Below are positions 10,401 through 19,204 of a stretch of DNA of 64,000 nt, piece after piece. A model generated the notes under the pieces. The model had not been told where the DNA came from, searched no databases, and saw only the letters and a program-made list of their open reading frames with translations. How positions within the stretch are numbered: the first letter of the stretch is position 1; the number at the start of each line of letters is the position of its first letter. Origin of the DNA: Portunus trituberculatus (lineage: Eukaryota > Arthropoda > Malacostraca > Decapoda > Portunidae); the NCBI RefSeq assembly GCF_017591435.1, contig NC_059294.1, positions 14,100,104 through 14,164,103 on the forward strand, read 5' to 3'. A program made the position numbers and the translations under genes.

Positions 10401-13400
10401 TGCTGCTTTATTGCCATGCTCCTTGGCATAATCTACCACTTGTTGTTTGTAGGAGATTGTATAGCTCAATCTTTTCCCTTCTGCTGTCATAACGGTGAGG
10501 ATATTGATGTATATTTGTTATGATCATGCTGTTACTCCTCACTGCTAGACAACATCGAGTCAGAGCACCAATCAGCCAGTATCCATAAACATGTGTCTGC
10601 CTCACAGGTTAGATTGCTTTCATTTTAATGATAATATACTTTTAAAGTGATAATACTGGTTATGGTAATGATACCAGCAATAAAATATTGATGCATGCAG
10701 TTAGAGTAGGTAAAAGTACTGGAAAAAGGTGTGTCCTATATGCTGTCAAATACGGTACCTCATTGTGGACAATTAGGAGCCAAGGTGGATGGGTAAATCG
10801 GGGAAATATGTGAAGAATTATTTCTCAATAAAAGTATATAGAGAAACTCAACTACCACATGACATAATAACCTGGGAATTTTGAATGATGGGCTTGTGGT
10901 AACAGTAATTTCATGTGATATAGGTATATATGCAGCTTTTTAAATATGTGTGATGGCAGTGAGATGTGATAGCAGAAGGTGTGATAGCAGAGTGCATGTG
11001 TAGTTATTTACAACTATTGCATCACTTGTGTTACCTCTTCCAGAAAGGTTATTCCTTATAGTCTTTGTAAATGTATACCATTCAAGCAGATGCATTAATT
11101 TAGAATGCATGTTTACTTTTTAGGATAGTATTGTGACAGATAAAATAAAACAAGAATATCATAGTGGATACTGTTTTTCAAAATTTATTAAATTTTTTTA
11201 GCCATATTTTCATCATGATATTACTGATGTACCTATCACACTAATGCAAGGTTCTTCAAGCATGGGTTGGGATCCAGAATTGGATCACAAGCTCTTGTTC
11301 TTTGAATCTCCATATCTTAAACAGATAGGTGAACAATAAATTTACGTAATGTGTGTGTCTGTGTGAACCAATTGTGAGGGAACTATATAAAATCAAACTG
11401 GGTCATGATAAAATTTTTTTTTGAAGAACACTGCACTATTATGTACAGTAGGTGCACAGTGATGAGATGTGTGGGCCATGTGGAAGGGTGCAAGACAGGG
11501 AAGGACTGGTGAAGTATCAGACCTTATTTATATTGTTTAATTAATTCTCCTTTGCAATGATGTATATATTTTGTTTACATTGCAGGCTGCAGCAAACTGT
11601 TACATTGAGCTGATTGTGAAGGAGAGTGATAACAATGTCAAGCTGATTGTCCTTGACCGCCTGGTGGCCTTGAAAGACACGCCTCAGCAGGAAAAGATCT
11701 TACAAGACTTAGCTATGGATGTCTTGCGCATCCTTGCCACTCCTGATCTTGAAGTTCGCAAAAAAACATTAAATCTGGGTGAGTCAAACAGTTACTTACT
11801 TACCTGTTATTTGCTTTAACCTCTCGAGATTTTTTTTTTTTTTTTTTTCTGGAAAAAAATTTATTAAGGAAAGATTTGTGTTTTTGCATCTTCATATTGT
11901 CTTTTTTTTATCAGCTCTTGAACTTGTGACCATGCGTTCCGTGAATGAGATGGTGGAGGTATTGAAGAAGGAAGTGGGCAAAACGCACAACACTGTTGAA
12001 CATGAGGACACCGGAAAGTAAGTTCATGCAAAGGCATATTTTTGGAAAACATAAAGTATTAAAAGATTTCTCTTATCATTTCTCCTATGATATATAAAAT
12101 TATAGAAAATTGTCCCAATTTTAGTTTGTATATCAGACATTCTTCAATTCAAATTGATTCATCTGACATTTTGTAATGTTGGTATGTAAATGTGGACTTA
12201 CAATGTTATGTTTAATGCCATAAAGCTGTGCTTTAACAGAATATTTAATTTAATAGAACTTCCATAGAATAAATAATGTCTATGAAACTATTACTGTATA
12301 ATAACTGTGCTGTCTCTTCCTCATGGTAGAAAAATATTCATGTTGAAATCATGACACTGTATGAGTTGTTGATCTCAGTACAATTATTGTTAAACCACTG
12401 CTCCTTCAATCCCAGGTATCGGCAGCTGCTTGTCCGCACACTGCATACAATTAGCATTAAGTTCCCAGAAGTTGCAGCAAATGTTATCCCAATCCTGATG
12501 GATTTCCTTTCTGACAACAATGAACTTGCTGCCACTGATGTGCTGGTATTTGTGAGAGAGGCCATCCAGAGATTTGAGGTCAGTTGAAATTAGGTTTGCA
12601 CATTTAGTTTTCAGTTGGTTCTGTACTTTGTCTTAAAAGAAGTGCTAATTGAAATGAGACTGACAGAATTCATGAAGTTTGAAACATTTCTTCATTAACG
12701 TTTTCTGTTGTACAGGGACTCCGCCCCCAGATCATTGAGCGTCTTCTCTCTGCTTTGCCAACCATTTGTTCTGTCACTGTCCATTGTCATACCCTTTGGA
12801 TTCTTGGTGAATATGCCTCAACCACAGGTAAGACTGCTTTCATCTCAACCTTGTATCTTTTTTTTAGGGCTGAGTTATCTGAAAATTGTTCTTCACAATT
12901 CCTGCTACACATATTGCTTGTTATGCAGAGAAATTTAAAATACCAAAGTTTGATATATAGAGTTCTCTGAGATATGAGACAAGTCATTATGTCCTTTGCT
13001 CTCTTCTATCTCTCTTCCTTTTATTACAATGTATTATTTTTTTGTTACGAAGGAGAGATCCTTGGAGTTGTGTCATCTGTGCGAGGAAGTCTTGGAGATC
13101 TTCCCATTGTGGAGGATGAGATGCGCAAGGCTGCTGGTGAGGCAGGGGAAGAGGAAGGTGGTACAGAAAAGGCTGCACAACAGCATCAGCAGCAGCAGCA
13201 GAAAGTGACAGCAGATGGGACATATGCCACCCAGTCGGCCTTTTCAGCAACCACGTGAGTACAGCTTCCTGTAGGCTTTCTGTTCATGTGTTTTGTGGGA
13301 AGGACATTTTTTTTTTGCTTTTAAATGTAGAAAACTTTGTTGGAAAATAAAAAGTATTATAGTGTAAGATAGTTAAGGCTGATTCTCAAGCACTCTGTAT

Positions 13401-16400
13401 CATATATATCTTTAACATATATTTTCCAGTCCCATACCTAATATACTTCTATTCTTTATGGGTACTGCTTACTTTGTCAGGTCCAAGAGCAAAGCTGATG
13501 ACAGACCACCATTGAGGAAGTACCTACTGGAGGGCAATTTTTACCTTGGTGCTGTCATTGCAAACACACTGGTCAAGTTGGCATTCAGGTGAGTCACTAG
13601 TTGTCTCTGCTATTTTAGTATTTGAAGAATCAGTATGTGACTTGTAGAGTAACTACAGTGGCTGATTTTGTCCTTTCAGAATGAAAACTGTCAACTGAAA
13701 CATTTCTTTAATCTATATACTCGTATCAGAAAATATGAATTTTGAGGTAATTTGCTAGAATGGTTTACTCCTTAATACCTATTTTTGTTTTTATTCATCA
13801 GATATAATTCCCTGGAGAGTAATTCAAGCAAACAGAATGCTTTTGGTGCTGAAGTAATGCTGGTAATTTCATCCATTGTACATCTTGGCAAGTCTGGCTT
13901 GCCTCAGAAATCAATGACAGAAGACGACTATGACCGCATGATGCTGTGCCTGCAGGTCAGTTAAACATAGTGGTAGACGTATCTTTTATTAGAGAGGATT
14001 TGATATCATGGTACTTCACCCTTCTCATAAATTGATGAAACAAAGCTGAGGAATTCAATGGACTTCAGAAGGATGGGACACAATTTTGAAGGGTTAGTTA
14101 AAAAAAAACTAAAATTTATTGCCAAGTAAAATGTTTAAGTGCCTTAACTTGAATACAAATGATGACTTTAATCATTCAAATTTCATAATTTTCATAATTT
14201 TATTTATTATCATTCAAATTTTGGTATTGCTCCCTCTCCATGTTTATAAAAGTTTTGCACCTCTACTACCTCCTATTTTCACACATGCACTTCTATTGCT
14301 CCTTTACTTTATCCACCCATACTCCATTTGATCTTTCTTTTCTGTTAGTATCTTTTGATTTCACTTCTTGTATTCACCATCTAAGCCAACTCTCCATTGC
14401 TTCATTCTTTTATCTTATTTAGCTTCTGGTTCTTTGGTTTGGTCAATAGTATATTTAAACTGTCACAGGTTGTGTCGGAGCGCACACCCGGCCTGGCCTC
14501 AGTGTTCACGGAACAGTGTCGTTCAGCTCTGTCTCACATGCTGCTGGCCAAGACTGAGGAAGAAGAGGCACAGCGACGTGACCGCAAGTCTTCCAAGGTC
14601 ATTGAACACGTCGATGACCACATTGCATTTTCACACTTGACAAAGGGCAGTGACCCATCCTCTGCTGATGACATGTTTGATCTCTCCATGTCCATGGCTG
14701 TTAGTGGAGGAAAGAAGGAGGGGGTGGATCTTAGTACAAGCAAATTAAGCAAGGTAAGAAATCCTTTTGAAGTGCCTAAAGTACAATGTTATGGGTAGAA
14801 ATTAACAGCATAAAATTCATCTTAATGCAATTATAAATGTGGTCATATGGCTGGATGTAAGGGAATGCATTCCTTATATGAATATGAATACATGTCTGAT
14901 CTATCTTGGGGTAGCTGCCTGTGCAGGGATGCTGGTCAGTTTTGTATATTGTGAGATTAGAAATGGAAGTATTTGGTTTTCCGCAGGTGATGCAGCTCAC
15001 TGGCTTCAGCGACCCTGTATATGCTGAGGCTTATGTACACATCAACCAGTATGACATTGTATTGGATGTTCTCATCGTCAACCAAACATCTGACATACTA
15101 CAGAACTGCACTCTGGAGTTGGCCACTTATGGTGATCTGAAGCTTGTTGAAAAACCTCAGCCAGTTGTTCTTGCACCCCATGATTTTTGTAACATCAAAG
15201 CCAATGTCAAGGTAGCATCCACAGAAAATGGATTTATATTTGGTAACATTGGTATGTATTGTTATTTCATTTGTTGAGTAAGATTGATGGTTTCTTTGGA
15301 CTATGAATCAGTAATAGTTGCACTGTTTAAAAAGAAATTGAAGTTGACTTTTTTGTTTGAATAAATTTTGAGGAAAGTGTAGATGACAAATTCTTTGTCT
15401 TCCATCTGCCCATCATCCAAACTTGGAATCACAGTTGTATGTCTATATTGTAGCAAGTGCATTTTCTTTTAAGATTTCAAGCTCTGCTATTACTATGCAT
15501 TCTTTTTTGTCATGCAGTATATGACGTGAAGGGTTCAACAAGTGATCGCAATGTTGTCATCCTCAATGACATCCATGTGGACATCATGGACTACATTGTC
15601 CCGGCTACATGCACAGACCTCGAGTTCCGCCAGATGTGGACAGAATTTGAATGGGAAAACAAGGTGGGTAGAGAGAGAGAGAGAGACAGAATCTCTCTCT
15701 CTTTCACACACGCACGCAGGCACACGCACGCAGACACGCACCCGCACACACACACACACACACACACACAGTGCCAGTGGAGTGGAAAAGAGCTGAGGTG
15801 GTTCCCATATATAAGAGCGGAAGGAAGGAAGAACCTTTAAATTACAGGCCGGTATCACTAACTAGTGTACATAATATGCAAGATGTGTGAAAAAGTAATA
15901 AAGAAGCAATGGATCGAGTTTCTTGAAGACAACAAAATATTATCAAATAGCCAATTTGGTTTTAGAAAAGGTCGGTCATGTGTGACAAATTTATTGAGTT
16001 TCTACTCTAGAATAGTTGATAAAGTACAAGAGAGAGAGGGATGGGTTGACTGTATTTATTTAGATCTAAAAAAGGCTTTTGATAAAGTGCCACATGAAAG
16101 ATTACTATGGAAGTTAGAGGAGAAGGGTGGCTTAAAAGGAAGCACATTGAGATGGATGAAGAATTACTTAAGGGGGAGAGAAATAAGGACGATAGTTAAA
16201 GATATGAAGTCCAAGTGGAGAACAGTAGACAGCGGAGTGCCACAGGGGTCAGTATTGGCACCAATACTTTTCTCGTATATATAAATGACATGCCAGAGGG
16301 AGTGAACAGCTACATAAATCTGTTTGCGGACGATGCGAAACTGTGCAGAGTCATTAAACAAAAAGAGGATTGTGAAATACTACAGGAAGACTTAAACAAG

Positions 16401-18822
16401 ATCTGGAAATGGAGCAAAAAATGGGAGATGGAATTCAATGTGGACAAAAGCCATGTCATGGAAATGGGAAAAAGTGAAAGACGACCAGTGGGAATCTATA
16501 AGATGGGAGATGGAGTAGAACTAGAAAAAGTAAAAAAGGAAAAGGACTTGGGAGTGACAATGGAAGAAAATAATCAACCGGTTAGCCATATTGATAGAAT
16601 TTTCAGAGAGACGTATAATTTGCTAAGGAATATTGGAGTAGCATTTCACTATATGGACAAGGAAATGATGAAGAAATTGATAAGTACTAAAATAAGACCT
16701 AGATTGGAATATGCAGGAGTTGTGTGGACTCCCCATAAAAAGAAACACATAAGAAAATTAGAGACTACAAAAAATGGCTACAAGAATGGTTCCAGAATTT
16801 AAAGGGATGGCATATGAGGAGAGACTAAAGGCAATGGATCTACCAACCTTGGAGCAGAGAAGAGAGAGGGATCTGATACAAGTTTATAAATTGATTAACG
16901 GAATGGATGAAGTGGATAATGAGAAACTGATCCTGAGAGAAGAATATGACTTTAGAAGCACAAGATCGCATAGTAAGAAACTAAGGAAGGGACGATGTCT
17001 GAGAGATGTTAAAAATTTAGTTTCCATAAAGATGTGTTGAGACTTGGAACAGTTTGAGTGAGGAAGTGGTATCAGCAAAGAGTGTACATAGTTTTAAAGA
17101 AAAATTGGATAAGTGTAGATATGGAGACGGGACCACACGAGCATAAAGCCCAGGCCCTGTAAAACTACAAATAGGTAAAAATACACACACACGCCTGGTG
17201 GCTCAGTGGTTAGAGCGCTGGCTTCACAAGCCAGAGGACCGGGGTTCGATTCCCCGGCCAGGTGGAGATATTTGGGTGTCTCTCCTTTCACGTGTAGCCC
17301 CTGTTCACCTAGCAGTGAGTAGGTACGGGATGTAAATCGAGGAGTTGTGACCTTGTTGTCCCGGTGTGTGGTGTGTGCTTGGTCTCAGGCCTATCCGAAG
17401 ATCGGAAATAATGAGCTCTGAGCCCGTTCCGTAGGGTAACGTCTGGCTGTCTCGTCAGAGACTGCAGCAGATCAAACAGTGAAACACGCATGCACACACA
17501 CACGCACCCACGCGCACGCACACACACAGAGGGAGAGGAAATAAAAAAAAAACTTTACTGTTCATAACTAAATTACTATTTTGTCAGTTTCTTCTCAACT
17601 TTGAAAGTGATAAATGGTGTCAGTTCATAACTAAATTACTATTTTGTCAGTTTCTTCTCAACTTTGAAAGTGATAAATGGTGTCAGGTGGCACAAATGAA
17701 AACTGATTTCTAACCAGGTCTGGCTTCATGCCTACATGAATTGGTAGAGGATTAAATCTTTTCTGCAAACTGATTACAATTACTTGCATAGTCTGTCCTT
17801 ATTATTAAGAATTCATCAAATCCTGATTTAACAGTTTTAATACATCCTCAGGTTACAGTCAACACTCAGATGACAGAGCTGAAGTCGTACCTTGACTACT
17901 TGTGTAAATCCACCAACATGAAGTGTCTCACTCCTGAGAAGGCCTTCAGTGGTACTGGTGACTACATGGCTGCCAATCTTTATGCCCATTCCATCTTTGG
18001 GGAAGATGCTTTGGCCAACCTTTCCATTGAGAAGCCTCTGGATAACCCCGAGGCTCCAGTGACGGGCCACATCCGCATTCGTGCCAAGAGTCAGGTAGGT
18101 TTCCATGGAAAATTGTATGTGGGAGTTAATTTGTAATTTCATGAACATGGATGTTGTTTCAGAATCAAATTATAAATTTCATGACTACTAGCAAATAATA
18201 TAAATAAAATAGGGAATGTAAACTGACGCACCATGAGTTACCAAATATCACTGTGAAGTCAATATTGATAAATTTAGTTGGTGGAAGGGTCATAAGTTCT
18301 TGCATGGTAGTGATGGAGTTCTTGACAGTGGCTTTTGCAAGACTATGATGTCTGTGTATCCTCTCAACTCCAAGTTTGGTCATCTCCAGGACTAAAAGTA
18401 TGTTTGGATGTCTGTGGAACATAGAAAGGTGTTGTTAAGATGAATGGAACACCTGCCTAATTAATTATTAAAATTGAAAGGGATGTATATTATTGTATAG
18501 TGCGACAGGGATAAATCCAATTTGTTCATGGTCCCTAATGTGAAGAGATCTGGGTATGCTGTGTAATTGACCCTCATGCTGTGTGTATGAACGAACACCT
18601 TGCCTCTGCTTTCCTTTTTCCTTGGGATGTTGGTATATGGACTGTATTACTGTGGTCCAAAACTGATTCTCATTACGTTTTCATTTTGACTTATCATGGT
18701 TCTCCTTATCAAATTCTAAAGTGTGATGGTAAATTTTGCTTCTGTTACAGGGGATGGCAATCAGCTTGGGAGACCGTGTCAACAAAGTGCAAAAGGCAAC
18801 CATTAAGTCAGTTGGTGCCTGA
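4258..18822 (+). CDS. COPB1: Coatomer subunit beta (beta-COP), complete, 17 coding exons
   Basis: Beta-COP is a core subunit of the COPI coat. Within the F-subcomplex it helps coat Golgi vesicles that return cargo to the ER. Joined exons: 4258-4348, 5313-5542, 6212-6381, 9270-9477, 9646-9783, 11586-11778, 11915-12017, 12416-12578, 12716-12827, 13053-13254, 13481-13588, 13802-13955, 14469-14753, 14987-15251, 15518-15663, 17852-18094, 18751-18822. This gives 2883 nt, or 960 residues; the human protein is about 953. All introns are GT-AG and all phases agree. The N-terminal two thirds is the adaptin-like HEAT solenoid (about residues 20-540), with near-invariant blocks such as [24 protein letters not shown] and [15 protein letters not shown]. 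An acidic, Gln-rich linker (about 500-530) follows, then the C-terminal appendage (about 680-945) with [27 protein letters not shown] and [14 protein letters not shown]. The start is set by the conserved CYTLI segment and by context (A at -3, G at +4). No break or missing segment was seen. It is probably a ubiquitous single-copy gene (inference). Confidence 0.97.
5313..5542 (+). CDS. COPB1: COPB1 coding exon 2 (residues 31-107)
   Basis: Starts after TTTTCAG and ends at AAG|GTGAGT. It encodes the first HEAT helices, including [36 protein letters not shown] and [10 protein letters not shown], which are almost identical across animals. It enters in phase 1 and leaves in phase 0. Confidence 0.96.
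6212..6381 (+). CDS. COPB1: COPB1 coding exon 3 (residues 108-164)
   Basis: Acceptor CGCACAG, donor AA|GTAAGT. Encodes [19 protein letters not shown] and the block [19 protein letters not shown]. The last codon is split after two bases and is completed by exon 4, 2.9 kb away, across an intron full of transposons. Confidence 0.96.
6557..6588. repeat. Poly(T) run
   Basis: About 32 T in COPB1 intron 3, upstream of the SINE head. It could be the tail of a minus-strand insertion. Confidence 0.9.
6690..7085 (+). mobile_element. tRNA-derived SINE, diverged copy in COPB1 intron 3
   Basis: A box-B-like GGTTCGAGTCC lies at about 6715. The body beginning GTGTAGCCCCTGTTCACC aligns with the SINE at 17193, including the later GGTCTCAG, CGAAGAT/TGAAGAT and GAGCTCTG/GAGTTCTG stretches. 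The tRNA head is decayed. The right boundary near AAACCCACTTTA is approximate. Confidence 0.7.
7230..9095. mobile_element. Outer DNA transposon in COPB1 intron 3, split by a second element
   Basis: The left arm 7230-7309 and the reverse complement of about 9015-9095 share an inverted repeat of roughly 80 bp: GTGGAGATTCAATAATC versus GTGAAGACTCAACACTC, then a second match around ATTGAAAAGTT/TTGGAAAAGTT. The two arms are pushed apart by the inner element at 7310-8562. No transposase ORF was seen. Confidence 0.55.
7310..8562. mobile_element. Inner DNA transposon, 1253 bp, TA-flanked
   Basis: The left end CTGTTGACTCG and the reverse complement of the right end CTATTGAACC share a related inverted repeat, and TA flanks both ends (7308-7309, 8563-8564). 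It contains an A-run (7408-7437) and a shared GACTTAT/GTCAGACTC sub-terminal motif. Non-coding. It lies inside the arms of another element. Confidence 0.55.
9270..9477 (+). CDS. COPB1: COPB1 coding exon 4 (residues 164-233)
   Basis: Acceptor CCCCCAG, donor AAG|GTAAGT. Encodes [36 protein letters not shown] and [14 protein letters not shown], matching the solenoid of beta-COP. Confidence 0.96.
9646..9783 (+). CDS. COPB1: COPB1 coding exon 5 (residues 234-279)
   Basis: Acceptor TTGCAG, donor AAG|GTCAGT. Encodes [20 protein letters not shown] and [18 protein letters not shown]. Phase 0 at both ends. The 168-bp intron before it is short compared with its neighbours. Confidence 0.96.
9912..11000. 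mobile_element. DNA transposon in COPB1 intron 5, 1089 bp, TA-flanked
   Basis: Left CACTTATCCCTCTGCTATCA and right (reverse complement) CACATGCACTCTGCTATCAC are inverted ends. Both continue into ATCTxxCACTGCxATxxC. TA flanks both sides (9910-9911, 11001-11002). No transposase ORF. Confidence 0.6.
10186..10758. mobile_element. Possible second element nested in the intron 5 transposon
   Basis: GACAGACTGGTATATAAGACGT near 10190 (as GACAGACTGG plus TATATAAGACG) and the reverse complement GACAGCATATAGGACACACC near 10750 look like terminal inverted repeats of one unit lying within 9912-11000. Boundaries are approximate. Confidence 0.35.
11247..11433. mobile_element. hAT-like MITE, 187 bp, with 8-bp target duplication
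   Basis: The ends are CAAGGTTCTTCAA and, inverted, CAGTGTTCTTCAA. Sub-terminal GGGTTGGGATCC and GGGTCATGA are in the style of hAT elements. The 8-bp flanks CACTAATG (11239-11246) and CACTATTA (11434-11441) match at 6 of 8 positions, as expected for an aged hAT target duplication. It sits 144 bp before exon 6. Confidence 0.65.
11586..11778 (+). CDS. COPB1: COPB1 coding exon 6 (residues 280-344)
   Basis: Acceptor ATTGCAG, donor CTGG|GTGAGT. Encodes [20 protein letters not shown] and the block [18 protein letters not shown]. Leaves in phase 1. Confidence 0.96.
11915..12017 (+). CDS. COPB1: COPB1 coding exon 7 (residues 344-378)
   Basis: Acceptor TTATCAG, donor AA|GTAAGT. Encodes [20 protein letters not shown] and ends in the conserved EHEDTGK. 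Enters in phase 1 and leaves in phase 2. Confidence 0.95.
12416..12578 (+). CDS. COPB1: COPB1 coding exon 8 (residues 378-432)
   Basis: Acceptor TCCCAG, donor GAG|GTCAGT. Encodes [35 protein letters not shown] and [11 protein letters not shown], all typical of this part of beta-COP. Confidence 0.96.
12716..12827 (+). CDS. COPB1: COPB1 coding exon 9 (residues 433-470)
   Basis: Acceptor TGTACAG, donor CAG|GTAAGA. Encodes [17 protein letters not shown] and [13 protein letters not shown], where WILGEY is the family landmark. Leaves in phase 1. Confidence 0.95.
13053..13254 (+). CDS. COPB1: COPB1 coding exon 10, end of solenoid and Gln-rich linker (residues 470-537)
   Basis: The acceptor at ACGAAG is weak because its polypyrimidine tract is interrupted. 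The frame and the following [17 protein letters not shown] support it. The exon then encodes a variable linker rich in Glu, Gly and Gln (positions 13142-13205 include QQHQQQQQK) before the conserved GTYATQSAF. Human beta-COP has a shorter linker without a Gln run here. Donor AC|GTGAGT. Confidence 0.92.
13481..13588 (+). CDS. COPB1: COPB1 coding exon 11 (residues 537-573)
   Basis: Acceptor TTGTCAG, donor AG|GTGAGT. Encodes [20 protein letters not shown] followed by LVKLAFR, the conserved segment after the linker. Confidence 0.94.
13802..13955 (+). CDS. COPB1: COPB1 coding exon 12 (residues 573-624)
   Basis: Acceptor TCATCAG, donor CAG|GTCAGT. Encodes [20 protein letters not shown] and [11 protein letters not shown], matching the family (human has EAMLLMATILHLGKS). 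Confidence 0.95.
14469..14753 (+). CDS. COPB1: COPB1 coding exon 13 (residues 625-719)
   Basis: Acceptor GTCACAG, donor AAG|GTAAGA; the longest coding exon. It encodes [20 protein letters not shown], then a charged, less conserved hinge, then [10 protein letters not shown] and ASKLxK-like ending STSKLSK before the appendage. Confidence 0.95.
14987..15251 (+). CDS. COPB1: COPB1 coding exon 14, appendage domain (residues 720-808)
   Basis: Acceptor CCGCAG, donor ATTG|GTATGT. Encodes [52 protein letters not shown] and [18 protein letters not shown], the immunoglobulin-like part of the beta-COP appendage. Confidence 0.97.
15518..15663 (+). CDS. COPB1: COPB1 coding exon 15 (residues 808-856)
   Basis: Acceptor CATGCAG, donor AAG|GTGGGT. 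Encodes [20 protein letters not shown] and [14 protein letters not shown] (GA)n stretch begins only nine bases into the following intron, so the donor sits directly against simple repeat. Confidence 0.97.
15745..15770. repeat. (CA)n microsatellite at the 5' break of the LINE
   Basis: A short CA array, preceded by a degenerate CACACGCACGCA stretch from 15704, abuts the first LINE base. Confidence 0.9.
15771..17192 (+). pseudogene. 5'-truncated CR1/jockey-type LINE: reverse transcriptase remnant and 3' tail
   Basis: It lies in COPB1 intron 15, same strand. Conceptual translation begins within the RT domain ([26 protein letters not shown]), then [45 protein letters not shown] and FADDAKL, the catalytic FADD box. 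RT thumb and C-terminal sequence follow. The reading frame shifts near 15870 (4 nt gained), 16270 (1 nt lost), 16770 and 17010, and no endonuclease domain is present, so it is dead. The 3' tail contains CCCAGGCCCTGTAAAACTAC and ends in a short AC-rich repeat. The family label is from recognition, not a search. Confidence 0.88.
17193..17490 (+). mobile_element. tRNA(Val)-derived SINE directly after the LINE tail
   Basis: The head 17193-17264 folds as a tRNA: acceptor stem GCCTGGT/GCCAGGT with two wobble pairs, A box TGGCTCAGTGGTTAGAGCG, anticodon loop TTCACAA (anticodon CAC, valine) and B box GGTTCGATTCC. A non-tRNA body shared with the copy at 6690 follows. It is a SINE rather than a working tRNA gene because the body continues without a T-stretch terminator. 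The 3' end runs into CA-rich repeat. Confidence 0.82.
17560..17685. repeat. Perfect 63-bp tandem duplication in COPB1 intron 15
   Basis: 17560-17622 is repeated exactly as 17623-17685. Zero mismatches suggest a recent event, 167 bp before exon 16. Confidence 0.95.
17852..18094 (+). CDS. COPB1: COPB1 coding exon 16, appendage platform (residues 857-937)
   Basis: Acceptor ATCCTCAG, donor CAG|GTAGGT. Encodes [39 protein letters not shown] and [11 protein letters not shown]. It is joined in frame to exon 15 across an intron holding a LINE and a SINE. Confidence 0.97.
18751..18822 (+). CDS. COPB1: COPB1 coding exon 17 and stop (residues 938-960)
   Basis: Acceptor TGTTACAG. Encodes [14 protein letters not shown] and a variable basic tail ending in VGA, with TGA at 18820-18822. 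Human ends at the same place with GMALSLGDKIN plus a short tail. Confidence 0.95.
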   Translation, partial: GMAISLGDRVNKVQKATIKSVGA

Positions 18823-19204
18823 GCAGCAGTGCCTCACGATGTGGTGCAGGTACACTGCAATCAGGATGTCACTTTGATGTTTGTCCATTACATGTTATAT
18901 CAGGATTGCTGAATTTCTGTTGTTACAGATTATGGTTTTAAGTTTTGTATGGTGGTAGCACATCTGCAATATTGTGAAGTGCATAGTTCAGTGCATCCAT
19001 TGATATTTTAGAGATTTATTTCATATTACTTTGTTATTTAATTTACTTACTGACATACTTGAAATATGTGTAGCATTTTGAGATCAGAATCTTATATATC
19101 ATTACTGTAAGTCCAAAATAAATCAAGGGAAATATGCTGTGTATTTATTCTCATTACCGTAAGTCCAAAATAAATCAAGGGAAATATGCTGTGTATTTAT
19201 TCTC
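18823..19204 (+). other. COPB1 3' UTR and duplicated poly(A) region
   Basis: AT-rich DNA after the stop. The first AATAAA is at 19117-19122 and a second is at 19169-19174, each followed by a T/GT-rich stretch suitable as a downstream cleavage element. The two lie in a 52-bp tandem duplication (19101-19152 and 19153-19204, one mismatch). The UTR is probably about 310-390 nt. Confidence 0.7.
19101..19204. repeat. 52-bp tandem duplication carrying the poly(A) signal
   Basis: Copy 1 is 19101-19152 and copy 2 is 19153-19204. They differ at one base (position 6 of the unit, T versus C). Each contains one AATAAA. Confidence 0.93.

Noticed and set aside
15865..17040. An intact reverse-transcriptase gene
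   Set aside because: At least four frameshifts and a missing 5' part; no single frame covers the RT domain.
17193..17264. A working tRNA-Val(CAC) gene
   Set aside because: The cloverleaf is good, but the tRNA part continues into a body shared with another copy at 6690, marking it as a SINE head.
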